From Sarcocystis neurona (Eukaryota; Apicomplexa; Conoidasida; Eucoccidiorida; Sarcocystidae), in contig KL647311.1 in NCBI GenBank assembly GCA_000727475.1, positions 1,875,693 to 1,939,692 on the forward strand: a DNA stretch of 64,000 nucleotides, given 5' to 3'. Shown here piece after piece: positions 31,863-43,599 of this stretch (position 1 is the first letter of the stretch; every line of letters begins with the position of its first letter). Under the pieces are notes generated by a model. The model ran no database searches and was not told the DNA's origin. It saw nothing but the letters and a program-made list of their open reading frames with translations. The position numbers and the translations under genes were made by a program.

Positions 31863-34811
31863 GTAAGCCATTTTGAACGTCCACAGCATGTACAGGCATG
31901 TAGCACGACTTTCACTATTTCCCTGCCTTCCACTCTCCTTCTATACAGAGGCATATAGAAGCTGACGGAGACACAGAATTGCGTTCTCCAGCCTACGCGC
32001 AGGGGTGTAAATCCTTTGTCTCAATAAAACAACGCAGCTGGGGACGCGTAACCCATATCTATAGCAGAAGGATGCGCGTTTATATTCGCCCGCTGTTTTT
32101 CAAATGAAAGATTTGCGGTGCAACAGGGCGGGCACAGTTCTTTCCATAGCTCTTCCTGCGGTTGACGCGCGTGTGTACAATCACGCGGAACGCCGCCGGG
32201 CGCAAATCTAGGGATGTATCCATATAATCTGTGAAGTTGTATGTACGTAGAATCCACCAGCCTCGTACGTTGTCGTGTCATAGTCTCCACGCACACTTCT
32301 GACGGCTACACGTATATATACGTCTACTGGTGTGTAGGTTTTGCTATTCGTGTACCTGTCCAAGTTTCCGTGGGACACGCGCACGAATGGGTATCCTCCA
32401 TGCTGACGTATGCTGACACAAATGCTCACACGGCGTACAACAGTAAATTCTGCTCTTGATTGCACGCACTGCAGAGTGCGTGGCTTTTTGTGAAGTCGTA
32501 AAACAAAGCCACCTACGCGTATGTTTACGTATCGCGTGGGGACGCACGAGAAAACAGATGCCTACGTGTGTCTGTGTAGACAGGAGGTGTACGCAGCGCA
32601 TAGTGTCTAACTGTGTAGGAGTATGTGCGTGTATATGCAGGTATATATCTGTAGGTGCAAAGAAACACAGGGGACAAAGACGCACGCAGGACTTCGCGAG
32701 TGAAGCACTGCAAGTAGAGGTCGATGCACGTGAAAAGTACGGCCTCCTGGCGCGTTGAGCGAAGGATGCTTCCTTTCCTTACTGAGTCGTGTACACCTAC
32801 ACACATGCATCTATATATATATATATATATGTATATGGGGGAATGTGGGCGACCGGCAATGTACCCCCGCATGAATACGCTTTGCGTTGTGTTGCAGCTA
32901 TGCGGCAGACGCAGCGGCGAAACTTTTGGCCTGTCAGCGCACGAGTGAGTCTACCGAGTCTTCTGCTGCTTCTGTCGGTCTCGTGAAGGGAAAGGGACAG
33001 AATTATCAGAGTGCGGTAGCAACTTCCTTCCTGAATTCTGCAGAAGGGAAGCTTTCTGTAGGGAGAGTGACTTTCCGTCACGTCGTTGTGAAACGACGTC
33101 TATACGACGGTGGCAGCTTCCATCAACAACAGCGGCAGAACAGTAGCAGAGGCAGCAGCAGAGGGCGAACAAACGAAACTCCACGCAGCCTTTCTCTCGA
33201 AACATTGGAAAAAAAATTGCTGAAGTTACTGCCGGGATCGGTGGTGGAGGCTCACAACGAAGAAGTTTATGCGGTGCCGTTAGACATCGCTGAGCACGAG
33301 CTTTCAGAATCGCAGCACGCAGGTGAACAGCAGCAGCAGCAGCCGCAAGAGGCACGCCACCAGCAGGAAGAGCATCACAAGCAGGAGGAACAGCGTCAGC
33401 AGCAGGACCACCGTCAGCAGGACCACTGTGGGCAGGAGCCACGGCGAAAAGAAACACTGGAGCAACAGGAACAGATGCCGTCGCAGCAGCTGCTGGTTCA
33501 GCAAGAAGCCCGACAGCACCACTACGGCTACCCGGATGAACACGTGCAGCAGCGGGTCCAGCACCCGCTTTCTGGTGCGAAGGGGCAGGAGGAGATGGAA
33601 GATGGGTCTGTTGTTACGGACAACACAGATTCGTGTGAAGCTCCTGCCGGTGCGACTGTCCTTCTGGCAACAATGTCAAAGGGCCTGGGACAGGCAAGAG
33701 GATCCATAGGAGCAGCATCAGCCGGAATGCTGATAGCTGAATCAGAGAAGGCGAAGCAAAGGAGCGCTAATAGGCGAAATGGCTCGGTATCTGCTCGAAC
33801 TGCAGGAAAGTCACTTCACTCTGTGATGGTCGCTTTTAATCGAGGGCTTGCCGCGACTGGCTCTCCTCTGGCTGCTACTGGGGTTTGTGCGCGACGCACG
33901 CAGCAAGAAGCGTGTGCCCCTTCACAGGTAGAGGGGATGAGGAGCGATATTTGCCTCCCTCGGACTGTCTATGTGAAGCTGAAAACATTGGACGACCTGA
34001 ATCACGTCAATGTACAACAGCTCGAACGCCTGTAAGTGAAGTGGCAGCGGCCAAAGCAAGGATCGCTGGTTGCAGCTGTGTGTGTACCTCGGATGAACGA
34101 CACGATAGTCTTTACTACAGTATACACGCAAGCTTGAGTCTCTTAAAGCTTGCTGAAGAGAAAGGGAGACCGTAGATAGTGGTAAGATAGCCGGAAGGAG
34201 AGGAGAAGAGAAGAGGGAGTGAAACTGCATCCAACAAATTCCGCTGCGTGACGCAGAAACGAAGGGAGGCAGCCGGAAGAAACGCAGGAGCAGCAAGTGC
34301 GTATGCTGTCCTCCTGACCGTAGAGAGGGCGCTAGACGGCAAAGAATAGGAGATAGAGGTGTGGTTATCCAGACTGTAAAGCTATGTCTCCGGTGGAGAG
34401 TTATTGGAAAGGTTGCTGAAAAAGTTTTTCTCCACCGTCCCGCTTCTTACCCACAAAGACGAACTGGAGAAACCACAGGGAAAAAAGCCGAACCGTTAAA
34501 CATTCATTGTACTTCGTCATGATCGCGGCCCAAGGCAGACGACTACAGAGTTAGAAGAAGAGAGCAAGATCTGTGGCGCCCGTTGCATGAAGATGAAAGA
34601 AGAAGAAAGGGGAGGGAGACGAAGGTTGAGCTCGACTTATCCGCCCTCAACCGTGACTGCGTCGATAAATACAACTCACGCAGGACGACGCATGGGTTTT
34701 CTAGCTTCTTGTAGGTGGAGTGGTACTGGGAGAGAAGATTCAGAAGGAAGAGGGGAGAGAAAAGCAGAATCTGGGTTTGAGCTCACACCCCAGCACACCC
34801 CGCGGTTCTAA
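31687..34811 (+). CDS. Conserved-looking protein of unknown function, 3 exons, 468 aa
   Basis: Proposed join: 31687-31862, 32898-34031, 34715-34811 (176 + 1134 + 97 nt, in phase throughout). Donors are GACAT|GTAAGC and CGCCT|GTAAGT; acceptors are GTGTTGCAG and TTCTTGTAG. The N-terminus MLRNLSARVHRACVSAARAA is Arg/Ala-rich and free of acids over its first 20 residues, like a mitochondrial or apicoplast leader. A short helical segment follows (KLQREVKAAEDMLRQLK). Residues about 201-282 form a Gln/His/Glu-rich low-complexity stretch; around 411-437 the sequence LPRTVYVKLKTLDDLNHVNV is well formed and may be the core of a domain. No family is recognised. The start could lie in an unseen upstream exon; the third exon is the least certain. 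Confidence 0.6.
32898..34031 (+). CDS. Exon 2 of the 468-aa gene
   Basis: A 1134-nt exon between GTGTTGCAG and CT|GTAAGT. It begins YAADAAAKLLACQRTSESTE, is Ser/Thr/Arg-mixed, carries the Gln/His-rich stretch and ends NHVNVQQLER. This is the longest non-repetitive open frame in the 24-41 kb part, with ordinary amino acid balance outside the Gln-rich part, so it is very likely coding. Confidence 0.75.
34715..34811 (+). CDS. Possible exon 3 of the 468-aa gene
   Basis: After TTCTAGCTTCTTGTAG one base completes Leu, then WSGTGREDSEGRGERKAESG runs to TAA 34809-34811. This is the nearest acceptor in the right phase. The tail is charged and unconserved; another downstream exon could be used instead. 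Confidence 0.4.
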
Positions 34812-35194
34812 AAGGGACCACAGAGAGGAACGTAAAGAACCAGTGAAGGAAATGGAAAACGACAAAGGAAGTGTCCAGGAGGATCAAAAAGTCAGCAGCG
34901 TGGTCAAAGGGCAATGCATTCGTCTTTCAGAAAGTTTTACGTCGGTTCGACCTATCACAAAAAGGAAACATCAACCAGGATGCTGGCCTTGCATCTGCTA
35001 TTGAGATCATTAATATTAGTTCTGCTGCAGCGGTACACACACGGTCGAGAATAATGACGTTCCAACTATTAGCGCCATTAACAGAACAACTACTATTAAA
35101 AACACTCATATACAATGTCTACGGGAATTCTTCGAAGCGGTAGTGCTAACACTGCTACCATTTCCCATAGTTTTCAAGGCACCAGTAGTAGGAA

Positions 35195-36475
35195 TACTCT
35201 TACTGCTACTCTTGCTACTACTACTATTACTACTACTACTACTATTACTACTACTACTACTATTACACTATGCTATACTATGCTGCTACTATACTATACC
35301 GCTACTATACTGCCACTATACTATACTGCTACTATACTGTACTGCTACTATACTATACTGCGACCATACTATACTACTATAATACTATACTACTGCTATA
35401 CTATACATTAAACTACTACTATACAGTGGACTACAACTATACATTATACTACTACAATACATTATACTACAATACATTATAATACAACATTATACTACTG
35501 CAATACATTACACTACTACAGCACGTATACTACCACTGTACATCTACTACTACTACTACTACTATTACTACTACTACTACCACTACTACTACTACTAGAC
35601 TATACTATACTGCTACTATACTACTGCAATATATATTATGCTAGTTCCATACATTACACTAGTACTATACATTATACTACTACTATGCATTATACTAGTA
35701 CTATGCACTATACTACTACTATACAATATACTACCACTATACATAATACTACTTCTACTATACATTGTACTACTACTATACATTGTACTACTACCATACA
35801 TTATACTTCTACTATACATTATACTACTACTGTACCTTATACTACTACTATACATTATACTGGTACTACTGCTACTACTGCTACTACTACTACTACTACG
35901 ATACTATACTACTGTGCTACTATACTATTGTACTGCTGCTACTCCTACTACTACTACTGCTACGACTATTACTACTACTACTACTAATACTAATACTACG
36001 ACTACGACTACTACTGCTACTACTACTACTACTTCTACTACTACTACTACTAATACTACCACTACGACTACTACTGCTACTACTACTGCTGCTAGTACTA
36101 CTACTGTTACTGCCACTGCTACTACTACTACTATACTACCACTACTACTACTACTCCTACTACTAGTACTACTAGTGCCACTACTAACTAGTACTACTCC
36201 TACTACCACCACTGCTACTACAGTAAGTACTATCTGTCTTACCACTACTGCTACTACTACTACTAAAACTGCTACTTCTACTACCACCACTGCTACTACT
36301 GTTAGTACTACTTCCACTACCACCACTACTACTACTAATACTACTGCGACTACTACTTCTACTACCACCACTACTACTACTACGACTACTACGACTACTA
36401 CTACTACCCATACTGCTGCTACTACTACTACTACAATCACCACTACTACCACTGCTACGACGATGACAAGGACGT
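35195..36475. repeat. TAC/ACT trinucleotide island, about 1.3 kb
   Basis: Interrupted (TAC)n with TATACTATAC stretches in the first half and purer ACTACTACT with GCTACTACT in the second half. The + strand frames read poly-Thr, poly-Tyr or Leu/Ile-rich and the minus strand reads Val- or Ser-rich, the expected result of a stop-poor triplet repeat. No promoter or splice context supports a protein. It is the only long tract of this triplet in a window dominated by CAG/CTG. Confidence 0.9.
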
Positions 36476-37710
36476 GGACGATGACAGCGATTAGCGCCGG
36501 TGTGATTACACCTTTTCACGTTTCCAGTACACTTACTCTTACTACCACACTTCCTACATCGAGCAGTTGCGCTGAAAACTCGCTACTTATTACTGTGGCA
36601 CGCCCACTCTGCTCCGAGTTTTATACGTATGCACATGTATGTGTCGCTGAATTCATCAGTTGAAGATACTCGTAAAACACATCGCGAAAGTAGTCTTGCA
36701 ACACTGTGCACAGTTTCTACAGTGAGACACTATCATGTGCCCACTTAAATATATATCTATCGAGAGACTGAAAGGAACAGATATCTGTATCCATATCCAC
36801 TCTTGTGACCAGCAGTCGATTTCCATATACACATATATATATATATATACATTTTTTCTATACATGCGTATGTACGTGCACACACTTACGTGTGATTTTT
36901 CTTTCCACTAGTACAATGCACCACACGCACAAATACTAGCTTCGATGTTTCCCTGCATAGACACACTTAATTAAACATATAATAGACGTACGCAGATGGC
37001 ACATTCCAATACATCTGTGTCTATTGTTAATCCATCTACACAGCGACGAGTGTTCCTACCTAACCGTCTGTCATGGTGCCCCGCAGCATGACAATATGCT
37101 TTTCTAAATATACCCACACACGTGTGTATTTGTTTCTGGTGTCGTTGAAAAAGGATTCCACTTCCGTCTTCTTGCGTGTCTACCTACGTATCCAAACACC
37201 TACGCATCCACTCACCTGTGTTTCTCCCCGTATGTGTATCTCTGTCCTTGCACACGCGGTTGCGGAGATAGGTATCTGCCTGAGAGTAATGCTTCAGTCA
37301 TTATATATGCAAACATACATATATGTATACCTATATATGTATGTACATACGTGCGTGCGTGCATGCGCCAGACCTGCTAATTAACGCGTATATTAATCTG
37401 CAATATCACATTCATCAACATGCGCAAAGACGAGTTTAAATTAACGTTTGGTGACGCTTGCTTCCGTGTCGCTCCTTCCCTTCCTTTCTCAGAGCGGCGA
37501 AGGCGAACGCAGCAAGGAGGTGAGTGGGATGTGACTGGCCGTGAATTTTGCTAAAGACATGTTAGCTCCTATTCACACAAATATATGAGGAAAGAAGAGC
37601 GCACATATACATCCACCTACACATATGGGTATATTCAGGGAGACAGAAGGGGAGACACGGGCGTGGGTGAGCCGCTGCATATCGCATTTGTTTGCAGAAC
37701 CGTTTCTTAC
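36476..37710. other. No recognised gene
   Basis: Mixed-composition DNA with an AT microsatellite near 36832-36850. No frame with convincing protein composition was found. Confidence 0.5.
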
Positions 37711-37818
37711 TGGACCTCTCCGCACATCTATGATTGTCGGAATGATTTCTTGCCATATCTCTGAGGCGTCTGTATATGTTGCTTCTACAAGTTGCCTCCT
37801 CTCGTGTTTTGCGTCCAT
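37711..37818 (-). CDS. Possible first coding exon, minus strand
   Basis: ATG at 37818 opens 36 codons (MDAKHERRQLVEATYTDASE, then IWQEIIPTIIDVRRGP) that end exactly at a CCA|GTAAGA donor. Composition is balanced and there is no repeat. No downstream exon was identified and the frame also continues upstream of the ATG. Other minus-strand frames nearby (38312-38563, 38587-38700, 38881-39100) are also protein-like and may belong to the same or a neighbouring gene. No family is recognised. Confidence 0.25.
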
Positions 37819-40771
37819 ACGTCCTCCTGCGTGGGACTCTTGTCTTTTTATAAAACGCCATCCGTCAGGAAAGTGCACGAGTGTTGTGTTAGCAGGATTC
37901 ACATCAGCATACTGTTGTAGCGGAGACGGATCTCCCCTTTTCTTAGTGTTGCGACTATGCTAGGACTTCGCGTAGCATTCCTCGAGTGTGCTCTTTGTCA
38001 CCTGCAGCGGCTTCGGCTAGACCTTATGGCTGAGCAGTCGCCTGGCGCGTCTTTTTCTCTGCAGCGCCGTCGTCCGGCTTCGCATCTGCGGTCCTTCAAA
38101 GATGCCTTTTCCGCCAATTTAGTCGGCTAAATTTCTCTACTTTTCATTTCTATTACACACACATATGTGTAAACAGACTTAGGATCATGGGGATTTTGCA
38201 GCTAGAGAGAAAATCTCTCTTTCTTCTTCAATCGCATAGCAAATCTCCATTTTCCACACCTTCTCTCTCTTTCTGCACATATGTGCACGTGTGTATGTCT
38301 GCGTTTGCCTATCATAACATGCTTCTAGGACCTGTCAGTCCGTAAAATTCCCTGCGTAGGCGAAGGCGCGGCAGCACTTTGTTCTGTGCATCCGAAGAAG
38401 TTGAAAAACGTCGTGGTTCTGTTTTACGATCGCACCTTTCAATTACGTTATGAGCTGCTGCGTCTTTGCCGCATTTTCTTGTATGTCTGTCTTCAGAAGA
38501 AACACTATTGTTCCACAATCGCTCATCTTTCTTAATCGCGTCCTTGGATCCTTTAAAAGTCAAATAATATAATAACTACAGACGGTTCAGGTTTCTTTAA
38601 CGCTTCTTCTACGGGTTATGCGGATCCATGAACATGCGTCTGGTCTTTCAACGGAAGGAAAAAGAAATTTATAACAGTAACGTGGTATCCACTTGTCACC
38701 AGCACTTAGGTATGCATATAAATGTGTATGGATGCGTAAACGAATACGCATGAGTCCAGAAGAACTCATGGTGCTCTCTCTGATACGCCAACGTGTAGGC
38801 AGACACATGCCATTGTGTATCAGTCGATCAGTACATCCATGCGTCAGTTAGAAAATGTTGTGGAAGAAGACTTCGAAGCCCTAATCACACAAAAGCGGAC
38901 CTTCTTTTCTCCGTAAATTTCCGTCTTTTTGCGGAGAACTTTCTACGCTGTATAGAACAGGAGTGTACTTTTTCGCACGGTGGAGTCTGCGAGGTCCTTC
39001 TTTCTCGAAAAGAACTATGCAGTTCAAAGCACCAACTGGCCCTCCGTACCAACTCCTGTTATCCCGCTCATTTCGGCACCCAAGCGCATGTATCTGCCTA
39101 CGTAGGTACGACAGCAACCGTGTAGCTACGTGCAAAAACGAGGATGCGAGTGTGCACTTGAACAACAGACTATACAAGAGTGTAACAGGATATGAATGTG
39201 ATGGTGAGTGAACAACCCACGTGCTTACTTCTACAAACACAGCAAAGACGGTGCGAGTGCACTCACCTGTGTATGAGCAAAAGTATGTCTACGGGCGCTC
39301 AAAGGCATATATATAGTAGTCTAGGAACAACTATACAGGAGTCCTTTTCCGCGAAAATACAAGTCTCTGCGTATGTCTTCGCAGAGGTACGTCGGCCAAC
39401 GCCCGTCTTTTTTTTGTCGACGTGTGCGCCAGCCTACCAAGTGTGAGGCTCTACTCTACAAACAGACGGCACACGAAAGCCGATATCTGCCCATATGGCC
39501 GGTTCTCGGGAATTCCGTGTATCAGATCAACTACCGATATGCGCGCCCGATAAAACGCACGTCGTCCTGTTACAACCAGCAAAGCGCGCAAATGAAAATT
39601 GGACTACACCCCTGCGTCTACGAATTCATGTAGCAGTGACCATCCCATCTAACCGCTGCTGCCTGGGTCCAGCTGAGCTGATATCAGCTACTTTGTCGTG
39701 CGTCTCCGACGCATGAAGCTCGTGTACTCTTCATGCAGGCGGTACCACTTCCAGATATAGATAAGAGACGCACATCTACACGCAGTCACAGACGGAAGCG
39801 TTACGGCGCCCCTGTTACTCCGCCTTCTGCCTAAGTATATACACACATACACGCTCATTCACAGGTGTACGCAGGGTTGTTGTATCATCAGTGGTGGCGC
39901 ACCTCTTTGTGCAAAGATACATATGCATGCGTCGTCCTGTGCATATGTATATATGTGAGTAGACGCACGCGTAAGCATCCATGCACGGATAGAGACAGAG
40001 GGACAAAGGAAAACAGACAGACTTGTCCTCACGTATGTGTATATGTATATCTGTGTACATGTTCCATACATACGTATACATTATGTATATAAGTAGCTGC
40101 ATGCGTACGCTTGAGTCCGGCTGCATGAAAAAGTGTGGCGAAGATACTCGGAAAGGTGGGAGCTGCAATCGCTGTGCTTATCTCAGGGAACGGATCCCAA
40201 CCGGCAGCAATAACACACGCTTGCACAGATAGACACACGTCTTGTCATGTGTGTACATGTGTATACATGTGCACGTGCATGTACCGCTCCTTCTCCACAT
40301 GTACACGCACATATATGTATATATGCCTGCTCGTAAAATTGCCTTTCTACAGATCTGTGGGGGTCAGGAGATGCGTGAATTATTGGGACGCGTATATACT
40401 ACCCTTTGGGCTCACGTCTGTGGTGACCTCTTTCTGCAGGTAGAGAGGGAGAGAGACAGAAAAGAAAATCCGACAAGGATCATACATATATCTGTAGATC
40501 TTTACCTATTGCTACTGATACAGGATATAGTCCTGTATTTGTCCACCTGTACATAAAGATACCCGCTGGTGCACATGGATACACGTGGCTGTCTACGTAG
40601 ATACACGAGATCTGCTTCTGATCGTATCTGCGTAAACACCGTTGTGTCTGAATAATTTAGCACGTGTATTTTCGCCCGTGTGCAATGGCGGCTGACAATA
40701 TACCCTCACAAGCAGCCACGTATGTTCAAAATCTTTGACCTCTCCTGCTTTGAAGCGTATCAGTTGGTGTG
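37819..40771. other. No confident gene; scattered exon candidates
   Basis: Minus-strand protein-like frames lie at 38312-38563 (GSKDAIKKDERLWNNSVSSE) and around 38950-39100 (RNERDNRSWYGGPVGALNCI). On the + strand, 40352-40440 is bounded by TTTCTACAG and CTGCAG|GTAGAG and reads ICGGQEMRELLGRVYTTLWA then HVCGDLFLQ. None can be joined into a gene by eye. Confidence 0.3.
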
Positions 40772-41402
40772 AGAATATATATATATATATACATATATGT
40801 ATGTATATATGTATATATATTTATGTGTATATATATATATATATATNNNNNNNNNNNNNNNNNNNNNNNNNNNNNNNNNNNNNNNNNNNNNNNNNNNNNN
40901 NNNNNNNNNNNNNNNNNNNNNNNNNNNNNNNNNNNNNNNNNNNNNNNNNNNNNNNNNNNNNNNNNNNNNNNNNNNNNNNNNNNNNNNNNNNNNNNNNNNN
41001 NNNNNNNNNNNNNNNNNNNNNNNNNNNNNNNNNNNNNNNNNNNNNNNNNNNNNNNNNNNNNNNNNNNNNNNNNNNNNNNNNNNNNNNNNNNNNNNNNNNN
41101 NNNNNNNNNNNNNNNNNNNNNNNNNNNNNNNNNNNNNNNNNNNNNNNNNNNNNNNNNNNNNNNNNNNNNNNNNNNNNNNNNNNNNNNNNNNNNNNNNNNN
41201 NNNNNNNNNNNNNNNNNNNNNNNNNNNNNNNNNNNNNNNNNNNNNNNNNNNNNNNNNNNNNNNNNNNNNNNNNNNNNNNNNNNNNNNNNNNNNNNNNNNN
41301 NNNNNNNNNNNNNNNNNNNNNNNNNNAGAACATATATATATATATACATATATGTATGTATATATGTATATATATTATTGTGTATATATATATATATATA
41401 TA
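40772..41402. repeat. 75-bp direct repeat flanking the second gap
   Basis: The left copy (40772-40846) and right copy (41327-41402) are almost identical: AGAATAT or AGAACAT, then an (AT)n run, ACATATATGTATGTATATATG, a short AT run, TTTATGTG or TTATTGTG, and (AT)n. The copies differ at only a few bases. Confidence 0.9.
40847..41326. other. Assembly gap (N run)
   Basis: A run of 480 N between two near-identical copies of an AT-rich sequence. The gap may be an artefact of two overlapping contig ends rather than missing DNA. Confidence 0.98.
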
Positions 41403-43300
41403 TGTGCGCAACCACACACACACACATATACACACACGTACACACAGATCCCGCTACGGAATGAAAGACACGGCCGTGTCCGTAGTAACACACGCATGTG
41501 TGCCTACGAGTATGTATTCCTATACACACTGCGGCGTGGTGCTTTTTGTTATCACCTGCGGTGTATTAACGTATATAATTGTTTGTTGTCATACGCGCAA
41601 GTATATACATGTATACATACGTAGACAGATACCCCGTGTATATGTCAGTTCGCACGCAGAACTCCGCATGTAACTGCGTGTACATTCTATACTTAAACAG
41701 AAGTGTCGATCGATAAGCCGATCCAAGTCTGCTTATCTCCCATGTAACGTAGCAACCGACGCTGCTGTTTGAGAAAGGAAGACTAGTGCCTCGTTGCAGT
41801 TGGCGCGGGTGATGCGAGGAAAATGCAGCAGCACCTAGGCAGCTGTAGAAGAGACGGCGACGGAAGAAACAGCAGCAGCAGCACGAGCAGGAGGAACAGA
41901 GAGCCAGAAGAAGACAAACGAGCAGTACCAGATTAGCAGGAGCAGCCGCAGGAGTGAAAATTCGGACCGCCACTTCGAGGAGCAGGGCGTCGAACAGCAG
42001 CGGTGGGCGCAGCAGCAAAACTGCAGCGAGAGAAGGAGGATGAAGACATTCATCTAGGCAGAAGCAGTACCGGCAGCAGCAGGAGCAGGGGGGGGAGCAG
42101 CGTCAGCAAGTAAGATTTCTGGCAGGAGGCGAGTTCAAACGGAGAGACCGGGAGCAGAAAAACAGGAGCTCTTCACTGTCGCCGCAGCCGCAGCAACAGC
42201 GGCAGACGGAGGAGGAGTGGCAGGAGGTGCAGTGTGTTCAGAAGACTTGTAGTAAAAGAAGCAGCAGGCAAACAAAGAACAGCGGAAGCAGCAGCAAAAA
42301 TGCTTGCGGATACATAGGCAGCAGATCCAGCAGCCACCCGGCCGAAACAAGATCTACTGTAAGGTGTGAAGGGGCAGTAGGGCAGGAGTAGTTGCAGCCG
42401 CCGCAGGTAAAACTGCGGCAACAAACCCACAAACGGACATCAGCAGCAACAACGAAAAAGCAGGAGCGTTAGACATTATTCGGCTCGGTCCGCTGCAGCT
42501 GCAAAAGTCATTTCTACTCCTTGTGACAGGGGAATGAAGTGCTACTTTTCACGGTCGCAGTGAAACAAAGTGTCGGCCCCGGCGTCTTGGAGGTTGTCGA
42601 CTGTGCACGTGATGCTGCTGCCGCTGCTTGTGTTGCCGCTGCTCCTGCGTTGTCCCACCGCTGCGGGTGTGATTTCTGCCTTCGCGCTGTTGTTGTGTGT
42701 TGCCGGTGCTACAGCTGCTGCTCTTGCGGTTGCACTGCTGCTGCTCGTGTTACTGAGGATGTCGCGCAACGGCAGCATCTGCCTGTAGACAAAACTCCTC
42801 TTAGCGACCCCTCTTTTTCCTCCTGGTGTGGAGTACACCGCAAGGGAGCTTTCCTTGAAGAACGGGCCTAGACGTAGACGTCCTTTTCTCTACACTTCAT
42901 TCTGCCTGTCTCTCTTCGTGAACATACATGTGTATATATCTACATCCATACAGTATACACAACACACTCACCTGTACGTGTAGGTATGGATACGTGTGTG
43001 TATACGTGTAGCCGTACACACGCATCTCTCTACATGTATACCTATATGTATGCCTTTCCGTCCGTGATTTGCCTATATACATACGCGCACATACATGTAC
43101 ACGCATCCACACATATGTACACACACATATTTGTGTGTGTATATGTGTGTCTTCCCGTTTGTAGTGTGTTCGTATGGATATGTATATATATATATATAAA
43201 GATATGTTTTTGCACCAGTGTCTATATGCATCCATATATAGAGTATGTTTATGGATATATAACTGCGTACGTTCATGTATCCCTTCCTGTTTATAGCGCG
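41403..43300. repeat. CAG- and CTG-rich DNA without an intact gene
   Basis: CAG runs lie at about 41825-42460 and CTG runs at 42608-42760, with CA/CATA microsatellites before and after. Frames such as 42539-42871 (+) have Ala/Cys-rich triplet composition and no motif. No gene is supported. Confidence 0.5.
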
Positions 43301-43344
43301 TGTGTGTGTGTGTTCATATATCTTTTTGCAGGAAGGAGCAGCCA

Positions 43345-43531
43345 CCTGTTTTTCTCGCTTAACTCTGAGTGCTTCGTTTTGACGTTTTCTGCGACCGCCA
43401 AGGCCGCAGGTGGATTTGCGTCTATTGGTGAATGTTTGTCGCACTATTCGTAGATTTCTTTCCCTTTTTACCCGCTGCATCAGTAGTCGAAGAGGACGAG
43501 AATCTGTTCTTGTCCGTACAACCGTTTTCAT
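43345..43531 (-). CDS. Possible basic first exon, minus strand
   Basis: ATG at 43531 opens MKTVVRTRTDSRPLRLLMQR and a strongly basic stretch to KREKQ, followed by an AACAG|GTGGCT donor-like site. It would suit a targeting or nucleolar segment. No partner exon and no family were found. It lies downstream of the chorein gene on the same strand, but no link is shown. Confidence 0.22.
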
Positions 43532-43599
43532 GTAACGTAGCCGTCAGGTCCCCACGCGTCGCACCATACGTGCGCAGAAAAGTTAGCGAAGTCTGAGTT

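Noticed and set aside
35638..36663. A 341-codon + strand frame with long threonine runs, mucin-like
   Set aside because: It is the ACT frame of the TAC-triplet island; all other frames are also open, and there is no leader or splice context.
40141..40225. AVLISGNGS on the + strand, resembling the glycinamide-ribonucleotide formyltransferase nucleotide-binding motif
   Set aside because: Only nine residues match, the downstream catalytic segments are absent, and apicomplexans lack de novo purine synthesis; treated as coincidence.
40726..41673. Frames of 200-312 codons spanning the second N run
   Set aside because: Same cause: translation through N.
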